Virus record (IMG/VR): IMGVR_UViG_3300009499_000016
Coordinates: 1-43,783 of that record
Strand: one strand, 5' to 3'
Source: a virus
Length of the DNA stretch: 43,783 nucleotides
Under the pieces are notes generated by a model. The model saw only the letters and a list, made by a program, of their open reading frames with translations. It made no database searches and was not told the DNA's origin. Position numbers and translations under genes: made by a program. Numbering within the stretch: the stretch's first letter is position 1; each line of letters begins with the position of its first letter. Below are positions 5,975 to 13,129 of the stretch, piece after piece.

Positions 5975-6228
5975 AAAATTATGACAAAATACTTAGCCAA
6001 TTAGAAAAAGATATAGAGAAAGCTCGCTTAGACTGTGAATTGATAGGAGATAAACTTTGCGTAGTCCGTTTGGAACAACGAGCAATTCGTTATTTAATAA
6101 GTTCAGAAGTTAAAAGTTTAGAGCTTGCGCTTTCGGCTTTGATAAACATTTTTATGAGCGAGTTTCCACAATGGGATTGGAACGAATGTATCGAAAGACT
6201 CAAAATACGAAAGCCTGAATGGTGGTAA
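5971..6228 (+). CDS. Hypothetical helical protein (85 aa)
   Basis: ATG 5971 lies 5 bases after GGAGGT and overlaps the previous stop (ATGA), so translation is coupled. Entirely helical with Trp-rich end (WDWNEC...EWW). Not recognised. Confidence 0.55.
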   Translation: MKNYDKILSQLEKDIEKARLDCELIGDKLCVVRLEQRAIRYLISSEVKSLELALSALINIFMSEFPQWDWNECIERLKIRKPEWW

Positions 6229-6267
6229 AATGACAACAATAAAACAACTTCAAGAAAGGAGCTAATT

Positions 6268-7086
6268 ATGGCAATAGATAATGTAAAAATCAAGGAAATC
6301 ACAGTTAGCCTTAGTGGCGTTATTCCTGTCGCGGCTTATGAGAATCTTCGGCCAGGTTTTTCCATAACAGTTGAGCCTATTGACGGAGAAAGCCCAGAGA
6401 AAATAATTGGGGAGTTGCAACAATATCTTCATACAGTTTTCGAGAACGAATCCAACAGGGGCAAGGCTGATTTGATTGATAAGCAATATGCTAATATCCG
6501 ATTTCGTGAAAAGAACGGCAAGAAATATCCGTCAGTTACGTCAATTCTTGGCTGGGATAAGGACTGGCATATTACTGATGACGAGTTAAGGCAATATGCT
6601 TCTCGCGGGACAATAATGGATGCACTGATAAGTGCATTTCTATCAAGTGGTGATTGGATTGACCCAACCCAGATACCCTCACTAAGAGAAGAAGTATCTG
6701 TTTTAATGAGCGGCAGTCTAATGTTGACCTGGGAACAATGTTCTCATCGAGCTTTTATGACTAAGTATCGGGATAAAATTCAAGTCGATGAATTTCACGG
6801 TACTGTTTTTAATGACGAGGCGTTGTACTCTGGAGAATGGGACATACTCGGAAAGTATGATGGCGTAAGGTCAATAATGGACATTAAGCACGGCCAATGG
6901 GATATGAGACAGTTAGCTGCTTATGCTATATGTGAACTGGATATTGAGCAGCTTGTAATTCTGCCCATTGGTCCAACTGACAACAAGTGCGGATACAAGA
7001 AGCCAATAGTCTGCGATACAATCCAAAAAGAGTTTGAGGAGTTCTTAAAAGCAAGAGCGAAATTCAAACAGAGATTTGGGATATAA
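6268..7086 (+). CDS. PD-(D/E)XK nuclease-like protein, RecB/Cas4-type (272 aa)
   Basis: Residues 189-219 show the RecB-family motif train: GEWD (E190, D192), GKYDG (D198), MDIKHG (D205, K207) and RQLAAYA (Q215, Y219). A KKYPSVTSIL motif near residues 86-94 is typical of phage exonucleases that pair with SSB and recombination genes. Residues 1-75 are a separate N-terminal segment. Start ATG 6268 follows AGGAGC. Its neighbours, SSB (7509) and NinG-like protein (9455), fit a recombination/replication role. Confidence 0.75.
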   Translation: MAIDNVKIKEITVSLSGVIPVAAYENLRPGFSITVEPIDGESPEKIIGELQQYLHTVFENESNRGKADLIDKQYANIRFREKNGKKYPSVTSILGWDKDWHITDDELRQYASRGTIMDALISAFLSSGDWIDPTQIPSLREEVSVLMSGSLMLTWEQCSHRAFMTKYRDKIQVDEFHGTVFNDEALYSGEWDILGKYDGVRSIMDIKHGQWDMRQLAAYAICELDIEQLVILPIGPTDNKCGYKKPIVCDTIQKEFEEFLKARAKFKQRFGI

Positions 7087-7098
7087 CAGGAGAATGAT

Positions 7099-7284
7099 AT
7101 GGCTTTAGGTTGTTTATATTGTAGATTTTGGAAGCAATTACATAGATTTTTACGTTCTCCAAGAACAGAAAACGATTGGGGGTTTTGTGAAAAACAACAC
7201 AATCAATTAACTAAAGGTAGTTGGTATGGTTGTACTGTTGGCAAGAAAATTATCTACTTGCATAATATAGGAACCAGAAGATGA
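7099..7284 (+). CDS. Cys-rich basic small protein (61 aa)
   Basis: CLYC at residues 5-8, then C at about 31 and 46 with a His between; probable single zinc site on a Trp- and Arg-rich background. ATG 7099 follows CAGGAGAATGAT. Overlaps a 21-residue ORF by 4 bases. Confidence 0.5.
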   Translation: MALGCLYCRFWKQLHRFLRSPRTENDWGFCEKQHNQLTKGSWYGCTVGKKIIYLHNIGTRR

Positions 7285-7346
7285 ATCCAACCCTTGACCA
7301 AATACGAAACCTAAACACTCAAGAATTTGTTATGACAGGTGAATGA
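7281..7346 (+). CDS. Possible 21-residue micro-ORF
   Basis: ATG overlaps the previous stop (ATGA), and its own stop overlaps the next ATG (ATGA), so it forms an unbroken coupling chain 7099-7281-7343. It may serve only to hand ribosomes to the next gene. Confidence 0.3.
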   Translation: MNPTLDQIRNLNTQEFVMTGE

Positions 7347-7528
7347 TGAAAAAAACAGGCATACAAAAAACTTCTAATTTTGAAGTAACTGGATGTCCAA
7401 AATGCGATGAACCAACAACAGGTTTATGCTTAAAGCACAAGCTCGAATATCTCAAATGGGTTGCCGATACAGCCCGTAACGAATACGAAGCAGAAAGGAA
7501 GCAACAAAATGAACTTCCAAGCAGTTGA
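7343..7528 (+). CDS. Small zinc-finger-like protein (61 aa)
   Basis: CPKCDEP followed by CLKHK gives a C2-C/H zinc site; the rest is a charged helix. Start ATG 7343 with AGGTG 3 bases upstream. Its last 20 bases overlap the SSB start and hold that gene's ribosome site. Confidence 0.55.
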   Translation: MMKKTGIQKTSNFEVTGCPKCDEPTTGLCLKHKLEYLKWVADTARNEYEAERKQQNELPSS

Positions 7529-8102
7529 ACAAGCTAACGGAAATAAAGTGACTATTTTTGGCACTTTTACTGAAATTGGCGGTGTGCAATATACCCCACA
7601 GCAGAAGGCTAAAGCAATATGCAAAATAAGAGACACGACTGGCATAGAGCATAAAGTCCACATCTATCAAGGCATAGGAGAACTGCCGACGCCGCAGAAC
7701 CTCAATCAGAGATGCCAGTTTACAATCTCTACTTTCCAAGGTAATTACAAAGGTCAGCCATACATAGGATATTCTGGCTTTTGGAACAGCAATGCACAGG
7801 TAGCCCCACATAATACCCAACAAGCTCCACAGGCCACGAACTCCCCTCAATCTGCCCCACAGGGCAAGAAAGACCCGGATTGGGACGCTATCGCAGAGGG
7901 GAAAGTCAGACATGGCATTCTGTGTGCTATGTTGTCAGGTGGAATATCAGTTGATTACGAAGAAGTTTTGCGACATACAACTTTTGTGATGACTGGCAAA
8001 AACCACGATGCTTATCCTGACCCTGACCCATCAATCCAAAATAATCCTGACTATGTTGGTGATAACCCACGACCGCCAGCCGATGAAGATATACCCTTTT
8101 AA
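7509..8102 (+). CDS. ssb: Single-stranded DNA-binding protein (197 aa, divergent)
   Basis: Coats single-stranded DNA and recruits partners through its tail. The C-terminus ADEDIPF matches the acidic SSB tip that binds replication and recombination proteins. Residues 1-85 are beta-rich and suit an OB fold (VTIFGTFTEI, AICKIRD, FTISTF). A Gln/Pro/Ala-rich linker follows (about 95-120), then a non-standard helical part before the tip, so the protein is longer in the middle than a plain SSB. ATG 7509 was preferred over an upstream in-frame ATG because AAGGAAG lies 8 bases before it. Confidence 0.8.
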   Translation: MNFQAVEQANGNKVTIFGTFTEIGGVQYTPQQKAKAICKIRDTTGIEHKVHIYQGIGELPTPQNLNQRCQFTISTFQGNYKGQPYIGYSGFWNSNAQVAPHNTQQAPQATNSPQSAPQGKKDPDWDAIAEGKVRHGILCAMLSGGISVDYEEVLRHTTFVMTGKNHDAYPDPDPSIQNNPDYVGDNPRPPADEDIPF

Positions 8103-8114
8103 GGAGAAAAGGAA

Positions 8115-8492
8115 ATGGATGAAGTTATCGCAGTAGCCGAATCAATCAACAAAAGGATTGACCGCATAGAGCAACTATGTGCGGAATTGAAAGAAGCCGA
8201 CAAATATGCAGCCGAGGCCGAGTCTAATTATGACAAGGAACTCGCAAAGGCACAAGCCAGACTCGCAATGGGAAAGATTGAGGAAATAGACAAAGTGCCC
8301 ATAGGCAAAGTCTCTGTAACCCTAATTCCTAAATACGCTGCGGGTATATGTTACGAAGAAAAATGTGCAATGCTAATTGCCAAGAATAGGCGTAAGTCTC
8401 TGGTAAAGAAAATTGATGCACTTGCGGCTACGTTAAATGCAAAGCAGAGCATATATAGACACTTGAGCCACGAAAGAATTGGAACTACTTGA
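8115..8492 (+). CDS. Coiled-coil protein downstream of SSB (125 aa)
   Basis: Charged helical protein, two coiled-coil segments (about 5-50 and 90-118) around a short beta part. Such proteins often sit next to recombination genes in phages, but no named family is evident. ATG 8115 follows AAGGAGAAAAGG. Confidence 0.55.
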   Translation: MDEVIAVAESINKRIDRIEQLCAELKEADKYAAEAESNYDKELAKAQARLAMGKIEEIDKVPIGKVSVTLIPKYAAGICYEEKCAMLIAKNRRKSLVKKIDALAATLNAKQSIYRHLSHERIGTT

Positions 8493-8531
8493 AAGGAATC
8501 TGAGAAATCATCAAGATGCACGGTTGTTAAT

Positions 8532-8614
8532 AGGGACGAAAAAGCCAGTGGGTGAGCGGCAGGAACAGGCGTCTGCGTTAGAGCGGGTGGTGTGTCCTGT
8601 CTCGTCCCTTTTTT
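8532..8614 (+). terminator. Multi-branched intrinsic terminator or structured RNA
   Basis: Outer stem AGGGACGA (8532-8539) / TCGTCCCT (8602-8609) followed by TTTTTT. The 62-nt interior is itself folded: GCC/GGC near 8543-8560, and CAGGA (8560-8564) / TCCTG (8595-8599) holding further G/C-rich pairs. Ordinary terminators do not have such an interior; a ligand-binding or protein-binding domain is possible. Confidence 0.65.
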
Positions 8615-8628
8615 GAAAGGATAAATTT

Positions 8629-8916
8629 ATGGCACGAGGAACAGAAGAACATTGCCAAAAACTTTATACTCATTGTCGGTGGTTTACAGATAATGATGGT
8701 GATGAAATCGGCGTATTATTCTGCAATTTTGGAATGATATATTTAGGTTTATATTCTGACGAAGGCGGCGGAATCTATGAAGGAGCGGAAGCCCAAATAG
8801 TTCACAAGAATAAGCTATATACTTTGATTTGTGATGATGACCTTACACAAAGAGGTTGGGTGAAAATCGCAAAAAAATGGGCAATGCAAATCTGGCTTCA
8901 CGAGAAAGATAAATAA
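8629..8916 (+). CDS. Hypothetical protein (95 aa)
   Basis: First gene after the structured terminator. Beta-rich, Gly/acidic (DEGGGIYEG), with four Cys. ATG 8629 follows GAAAGGATAAATTT. No family recognised. Confidence 0.55.
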   Translation: MARGTEEHCQKLYTHCRWFTDNDGDEIGVLFCNFGMIYLGLYSDEGGGIYEGAEAQIVHKNKLYTLICDDDLTQRGWVKIAKKWAMQIWLHEKDK

Positions 8917-8918
8917 GA

Positions 8919-9119
8919 ATGTGTGAATTTGTCAACGAAAAGCGATTGATATACGGCGATGGAGCGATGTTTATCCGGCGTTGTGCTAAATGTTATCGTT
9001 TTGTTAAAGCTCCGAAAACAATGAATTTTTCAAAATTCACGGAAAGATATATTGAGGAAGACAACGCTATGTGTAGTAAGTGCGGCCCAACGCATTTGAT
9101 ATTTGAAGGATTTTATTAG
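8919..9119 (+). CDS. Zinc-ribbon small protein (66 aa)
   Basis: CAKC (about 22-25) and CSKCG (about 52-56) spaced as a classical zinc ribbon. ATG 8919 lies 2 bases after the previous stop. Same operon and probably same expanded family of small zinc proteins. Confidence 0.55.
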   Translation: MCEFVNEKRLIYGDGAMFIRRCAKCYRFVKAPKTMNFSKFTERYIEEDNAMCSKCGPTHLIFEGFY

Positions 9120-9129
9120 CAGTGAATAT

Positions 9130-9164
9130 GCTGGCGGGTAAGGAAGAGTCCTCTGCCCGCCGGC
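9130..9164 (+). promoter_or_regulatory. Stable hairpin ahead of a ribosome site
   Basis: GCTGGCGGG (9130-9138) / CCCGCCGGC (9156-9164) with an inner AGGA/TCCT extension. No T run follows, so it is not a terminator; it may protect the downstream mRNA or mark a processing site before the 9187 gene. Confidence 0.5.
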
Positions 9165-9186
9165 AAAATTATAAAGGAGAAAAGTT

Positions 9187-9432
9187 ATGCACGAGCGCAA
9201 GTACAAAATCATGGATGGTCGATTAGTCAAACGAGACAACGAAGTTCCTATATCGGATGATGAGCCATTGTTTATTTTCAGGGCCAAGGACAGAAAGGCT
9301 TTAGCAGCTTTGGTTGCTTACAACATGATTTTAGACAATCTCGAACAGAAGGCGGAAGTCACTAAGTCAATCAACGACTTTCGGCGATTCCAAGAGCAAT
9401 ACCCGGAGAAAATGAGAGAGCCTACACCTTAA
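9187..9432 (+). CDS. Hypothetical protein (81 aa)
   Basis: ATG 9187 follows AAAGGAGAAAAG. N-terminal beta hairpin, then a helix with RAKDRKALAALVAYNMIL, then a charged end. The 'LFIFRAKD..AL..L..Y' pattern is common among early phage proteins of unknown role located before ninG/dcm genes. Confidence 0.6.
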   Translation: MHERKYKIMDGRLVKRDNEVPISDDEPLFIFRAKDRKALAALVAYNMILDNLEQKAEVTKSINDFRRFQEQYPEKMREPTP

Positions 9433-9454
9433 TAAAATCAATAATGGCTAAAGT

Positions 9455-9913
9455 ATGACACCCAAACAAAAAACCTGGCATATATGTTCAAGGTTCATAC
9501 GGTTAAGGGACGCCCTTGAATATTGTCGAAAATACGGAATTGGCTTACATCAGTTTTCAAGGCCAGAGAACATCATAGGTAAATGCTGCACCTGTAATAC
9601 GGTTAAAGCCTGGATTTATATGGATGCCGGCCATTGGATAAATCGGGGCTCCGGAGGAAATTCAGGGGTATATTTTGACGAGAGAAACATCAATCTTCAA
9701 TGCAAATCATGCAATGCAGGATTTTACAAAGGGAAAGTACAGCCTGATGTCAAGAGCGCCTATGACCAATTTATGTTAGATAAATACGGCCAGGAAGTAA
9801 TGGATGAACTCAGAATAAGGGACAAGGTAGTGACAAGGAAATACTCAGTAATAATATTGGCACTCCATCAGTTCTACAAAGGAATGTATCAAGGATTGTT
9901 AGATAGTATATGA
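9455..9913 (+). CDS. ninG: NinG/Rap-like recombination protein (152 aa)
   Basis: Lambda NinG (Rap) acts on branched recombination intermediates. The family features are present in order: CCTCNT zinc-binding pair (about 44-49), DAGHWINRG (57-65), FDERNINLQCKSCN (74-87) and a following Gly/Lys region with conserved Tyr. The Cys/His set suggests a treble-clef, HNH-like metal fold. Context with SSB and a RecB-like nuclease supports a recombination role. Confidence 0.8.
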   Translation: MTPKQKTWHICSRFIRLRDALEYCRKYGIGLHQFSRPENIIGKCCTCNTVKAWIYMDAGHWINRGSGGNSGVYFDERNINLQCKSCNAGFYKGKVQPDVKSAYDQFMLDKYGQEVMDELRIRDKVVTRKYSVIILALHQFYKGMYQGLLDSI

Positions 9914-9922
9914 GAGGCAAGG

Positions 9923-11053
9923 ATGCCAGATGTGGATAATCCCGAAGAATTTAGATGTATCAGCTTGTGTACGGGATACGGTGGACTTGAACTGGGAATC
10001 AGGCGAGTTATCCCTGCTCTTAGAACAGTCTGTTACGTGGAGGTCGAAGCCTTCGCTTGCGCGAACCTGGTCGCAAAGATTGAAGCGGGTGAACTGGATG
10101 CAGCTCCTATCTGGACGGATATTAAAACCTTCAATGGACGACCTTTTTATAAAAGGGTACACATCATTACTGCGGGCTATCCCTGCCAAGGAGAGAGCGT
10201 CGCTGGCAAAAGGCAGGGCAAGGCAGACCCTCGATGGCTTTGGCCGCATATTGAGAGAATCATTGAGACAGTTGAACCTCTTTGGTTCTTCGGAGAAAAC
10301 GTCAGTGGACACCTTACTCTTGGATTCCCCACAGTTTATAGAAGCCTACGGCTTATGGGTTACAAAGTTGAGGCAGGACTGTTTACAGCGGAGGAAGTTG
10401 GCGCGCCTCACAAGCGGGAAAGATTGTTTATCCTGGCCTACAATAGCAACGGGCAGGGTTACTCAGCAGATGTCGCCAAGCCAAGAGAAAAGACACAGCT
10501 TGAATCTTGCGATGACGGTAGAGAAAGTGAATTGGAGAACGCCAGCCGAACAGCCAGCAGCAATCAAGACGGACAAATTAGTGGGCGAGCTCGGCAAGAG
10601 GATGTATCACAAGGATACGGGAAGATTGGCTCAATACGGCTTGGAGCAGCAAGTGAATTGGCCAACCCCACAAACAATGGATTTTCTGGACAGCAAGAGG
10701 GAAGTATTCAAAAGGGGCAATTCAATAAGATTCAAAAGCAATCAGAATGTGGATGGTCAGGCCGCATTAAGGGATGCCGTTGGCCTTCTCGCCCCGGACA
10801 GCCCCAGTACGAATGGGAAGAACCGAGAACAGTTAAAACTTATCCCGGACCAAAACCAACGTACTGGGAAGATTATAAAAAGAAAATCGCGGAAGCAATT
10901 GAATCCCAGTTGGGTAGAATCCCTAATGGGCATACCGAAGTGGTGGACTCAATTGCCAATAGAGTGGATAGATTAAGATTACTTGGAAACGGGGTAGTAC
11001 CCCAGCAGGCAGAAAAGGCTTTTAGGGAATTGATAAAGTTATTCAGAATTTAA
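9923..11053 (+). CDS. dcm: C5 cytosine-specific DNA methyltransferase (376 aa)
   Basis: Transfers a methyl group from SAM to cytosine C5 in DNA. Motif I is SLCTGYGGLELG (14-25), motif IV GYPCQ with nucleophile C88, motif VI ENV (125-127), motif VIII GAPHKRERLF (160-169), and motif X LLGNGVVPQ near residue 355. The target-recognition region (about 175-330) is low in conservation and rich in Asn/Gln/Ser, and it is overprinted by another long frame (9930-10976). Likely protects the phage genome from host restriction. Confidence 0.92.
   Translation: MPDVDNPEEFRCISLCTGYGGLELGIRRVIPALRTVCYVEVEAFACANLVAKIEAGELDAAPIWTDIKTFNGRPFYKRVHIITAGYPCQGESVAGKRQGKADPRWLWPHIERIIETVEPLWFFGENVSGHLTLGFPTVYRSLRLMGYKVEAGLFTAEEVGAPHKRERLFILAYNSNGQGYSADVAKPREKTQLESCDDGRESELENASRTASSNQDGQISGRARQEDVSQGYGKIGSIRLGAASELANPTNNGFSGQQEGSIQKGQFNKIQKQSECGWSGRIKGCRWPSRPGQPQYEWEEPRTVKTYPGPKPTYWEDYKKKIAEAIESQLGRIPNGHTEVVDSIANRVDRLRLLGNGVVPQQAEKAFRELIKLFRI
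9930..10976 (+). CDS. Long overprinted ORF inside dcm (348 aa)
   Basis: Starts at ATG 9930, 7 bases after the dcm start and in the +1 frame, and runs 1,047 bases. It does not read like a random shadow. It holds repeated WPT/WRTP elements (SWPT, NWRTP, NWPTP), a block RHSLNLA, and the C-terminal LNPSWVESLMGIPKWW, which I recall from a phage protein family found beside cytosine methyltransferases. Chance openness because of dcm codon bias is the alternative. There is no separate ribosome site beyond that of dcm. Confidence 0.45.
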   Translation: MWIIPKNLDVSACVRDTVDLNWESGELSLLLEQSVTWRSKPSLARTWSQRLKRVNWMQLLSGRILKPSMDDLFIKGYTSLLRAIPAKERASLAKGRARQTLDGFGRILRESLRQLNLFGSSEKTSVDTLLLDSPQFIEAYGLWVTKLRQDCLQRRKLARLTSGKDCLSWPTIATGRVTQQMSPSQEKRHSLNLAMTVEKVNWRTPAEQPAAIKTDKLVGELGKRMYHKDTGRLAQYGLEQQVNWPTPQTMDFLDSKREVFKRGNSIRFKSNQNVDGQAALRDAVGLLAPDSPSTNGKNREQLKLIPDQNQRTGKIIKRKSRKQLNPSWVESLMGIPKWWTQLPIEWID

Positions 11054-11065
11054 GGAGCAAATAAA

Positions 11066-11311
11066 ATGACTTACGCATTCACAATAATAATAAAGCCGGA
11101 AATAGAAAAAGATGGCTATTTGTATTGTGGCAAGTGTGAAACGAAATTGATGGTCGTAATATCACAAGAAGTATGGGATGTGGACGACGAGGCATTCAAA
11201 AGTGGTGAAGAAAAGCCAGAGGAGTGCCTCGATGAAGTTTTTGTCGGCGAAGTCACAGGCCATTTCTGCCAAACGTGCAACCAATTAACGAGCCTTTCTT
11301 ATAATTATTAG
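11066..11311 (+). CDS. Zinc-ribbon protein (81 aa)
   Basis: CGKCE (about 20-24) and CQTCN (about 71-75) flank a beta-rich acidic middle, a clear two-knuckle zinc ribbon. ATG 11066 follows AAGGAGC. Unknown role. Confidence 0.6.
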   Translation: MTYAFTIIIKPEIEKDGYLYCGKCETKLMVVISQEVWDVDDEAFKSGEEKPEECLDEVFVGEVTGHFCQTCNQLTSLSYNY

Positions 11312-11337
11312 GCCTTTTTTATGAAAGGAATGTAAAG

Positions 11338-11829
11338 ATGAAACAAAAAGTTAAACGTGGACAAATGTATTATTTAGTTTTGCACAAAAGAGATTGGGCG
11401 TATACGCCTGCTGTCATCGTTCCTGTTAAGGTTATAAGTTGTAAACGACGTTCAGAATGGATAGTTGTTGAGCAGTATGTTAGTACCTATAAGCACAAAT
11501 TAACAGTGCATATTGACTGGCTCGCACCAACAATTGAGAGAGCTAAAAACCTTTTACAAAATATGAAGATGTGGGAGAAAAGGTGGACCGCAAATAACTG
11601 GAGGTATAGTATTAACCATAAAACAGCAAAATCAGAGATTACTAACGCCCTCAGTAAATTACCTAAATATCAGCAGCGCGACATAATGAAACAGTTTAAG
11701 AAAGTCTATCCCAACTTATTGAAATCTGATGGTTCATTCAAAGTTAGTAAAATGAAAATGACTCATTGGGACGAACTGGCGTGGGCAACCATAGCATTAA
11801 AATACCCACTAAAGAATGTTTGGGAGTGA
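11338..11829 (+). CDS. Hypothetical basic protein (163 aa)
   Basis: N-terminal 60 residues are beta-rich (MYYLVLHKRDW, AVIVPVKVI) and suit an SH3-like fold; the rest is basic and helical with many Lys/Trp. Not recognised. ATG 11338 follows GAAAGGAATGTAAAG. Last gene before a 250-bp gap. Confidence 0.55.
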   Translation: MKQKVKRGQMYYLVLHKRDWAYTPAVIVPVKVISCKRRSEWIVVEQYVSTYKHKLTVHIDWLAPTIERAKNLLQNMKMWEKRWTANNWRYSINHKTAKSEITNALSKLPKYQQRDIMKQFKKVYPNLLKSDGSFKVSKMKMTHWDELAWATIALKYPLKNVWE

Positions 11830-11931
11830 AATAAGTTGCAATTTTTTTACATATCAGCGAAAAAGGTTGGACAGAATTTCGGGGAAAGCGACGTATCGAG
11901 GGGCAGGGATGCCACCTGCTGTCGTGGCCGA

Positions 11932-12058
11932 TGGGCATAATCAAGGCTAAATCCGAATAAGTTTCGTCAAATAATAGGGTTAGAATAAATACACCTTTAA
12001 TAGCCTGCTGAGAACTAAACTAAAAAGGATTAAACTAAGGGTATGGGTATTATGCCCA
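11932..12058. other. Nested inverted-repeat region, candidate replication origin
   Basis: TGGGCATAAT (11932-11941) is perfectly complementary to ATTATGCCCA (12049-12058); AATCC (11950-11954) and GGATT (12027-12031) nest inside. The interior is A/T-rich with a repeated TAAACTAA. The 253-bp gap 11830-12082 has no gene. It lies directly before a gene with a replication-organiser-type domain, a usual position for a phage origin. A transcript could also fold here. Confidence 0.4.
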
Positions 12059-12082
12059 ATAAGCTCGGTCTAAGGAATAAAG

Positions 12083-12397
12083 ATGAATTACACGGAAGAA
12101 TTTGAAAGATTTTGGAAGGCATATCCAGCCAGGTGGAATAAAGAATCTGATAGACATTATAAAGTCGGCAAATGGGAAGCGTTTCAAGTTTGGAAAAAAC
12201 TCAGCCAAAAAGATAAAGAAGATATTTTAGCTAAAGTAAAATACATACAAAAGGGACAATATGTTCTTGACGCACATCGTTGGCTCAAAAAGAGACGTTT
12301 CGATGATATAGAGATACCAATACCAAAACCACAATGGATAGTTGCAAAAAAACAAACTTATGCGGAATGGGTTGAAAAAAGTCAAAGCAAAATATGA
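12083..12397 (+). CDS. Replication-organiser C-terminal-domain-like protein (104 aa)
   Basis: Residues 7-70 match the domain found at the C-terminus of many phage replication initiators: FERFWKAYPARW, then KWEAFQVWKKL, then AHRWLKKRRFDD. Those proteins usually have an N-terminal DNA-binding domain; here the domain stands alone. Start ATG 12083 follows TAAGGAATAAAG. Probably takes part in origin recognition or helicase loading. Confidence 0.6.
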   Translation: MNYTEEFERFWKAYPARWNKESDRHYKVGKWEAFQVWKKLSQKDKEDILAKVKYIQKGQYVLDAHRWLKKRRFDDIEIPIPKPQWIVAKKQTYAEWVEKSQSKI

Positions 12398-12413
12398 ATA
12401 GGCGGTGAATGAT

Positions 12414-12659
12414 ATGGAATATAATAAAAGAGGAGTATTACATATTACTGTTTTTGATGTTCCAAACGAGAACAAGGCGAAAGTAGTAATTGCTATTGAT
12501 AATGAGGCTAACGAAGATTTCAGTGTGTGGATGTGTGCTTGTGAATATTTGCTTCACAAAACAGCCCAGAAAAGTAAAGCGGGATACGAAAAAGCATTAG
12601 AATTATTACGCAAAGGTGCGATGACATATAAAGACCAAGCTCCGAAAGGCGGTGAATGA
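12414..12659 (+). CDS. Hypothetical protein (81 aa)
   Basis: ATG 12414 chosen (an in-frame GTG lies at 12405); ribosome box AGGCGGTG. N-terminus is beta-rich, middle helical with CACEYLLHK. Ends DQAPKGGE; the same DQAPKG tail ends the next protein, encoded by an exact 17-bp repeat. Confidence 0.55.
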   Translation: MEYNKRGVLHITVFDVPNENKAKVVIAIDNEANEDFSVWMCACEYLLHKTAQKSKAGYEKALELLRKGAMTYKDQAPKGGE

Positions 12660-12842
12660 GATGACAAAGATATTAGTAAACGAGGAGATAACAAAGCTCA
12701 AAGAGCGAATAAAAGAGAAAACCGAACAGGAAAATATGGATATGCAGACAATAGGCAGTCTCCTGAAAGAGAACCGAAAACAAGCCAAGCGAATCAAAGA
12801 GCTTGAGGCTAAACTCGGTGGTTTTGACCAAGCTCCGAAAGG
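12633..12842 (+). repeat. 17-bp direct repeat bounding the 12661 gene
   Basis: GACCAAGCTCCGAAAGG occurs at 12633-12649 and 12826-12842. Each copy encodes the DQAPKG C-terminus of the upstream gene and carries the GAAAGG ribosome box of the next gene. The 193-bp unit between them is one complete small gene. Confidence 0.85.
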
Positions 12843-12849
12843 AAAATAG
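12661..12849 (+). CDS. Coiled-coil protein (62 aa)
   Basis: ATG 12661 follows GAAAGGCGGTGAATGAG. Almost the whole protein is a charged coiled coil (residues 8-55). Ends DQAPKGK, duplicating the previous protein's tail. Behaves as an inserted cassette. Confidence 0.55.
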   Translation: MTKILVNEEITKLKERIKEKTEQENMDMQTIGSLLKENRKQAKRIKELEAKLGGFDQAPKGK

Positions 12850-12852
12850 AGA

Positions 12853-13116
12853 ATGGGTTATAGAAAAAGATACAAAAAACAGTTAGCTTTATGGGTTGAG
12901 GGTAAATCAGTACACATGCCAAATGGTATCTGCTGCCCGGACTTCTCTTGTTGTATGCCAGAGCTGTTAGCCCCTAAGGAAGAAAGAGAATTATTCCAAA
13001 AACTATATTTAGCCAAGAAGTATAGCGAATACGAAAGGATGCTAATGATGTTTTTGGGTCGGGGTTTACCGCTAATAACGGACAAAAAAGTGTATATTGC
13101 AGGTGGCAAGCCCTGA
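12853..13116 (+). CDS. Hypothetical protein with CCPDFSCC motif (87 aa)
   Basis: A short basic N-terminus, then a motif GICCPDFSCC (residues 26-35) and helical rest. This GxCCPDFSCC signature occurs in a family of small phage proteins of unknown function; four Cys could bind metal. ATG 12853 follows GAAAGGAAAATAGAG. Confidence 0.65.
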   Translation: MGYRKRYKKQLALWVEGKSVHMPNGICCPDFSCCMPELLAPKEERELFQKLYLAKKYSEYERMLMMFLGRGLPLITDKKVYIAGGKP

Positions 13117-13129
13117 AAGGATGAATAAT

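Noticed and set aside
7452-7913. 153-codon minus-strand frame over ssb
   Set aside because: Antisense to a well-supported SSB gene, no ribosome site and no protein-like pattern.
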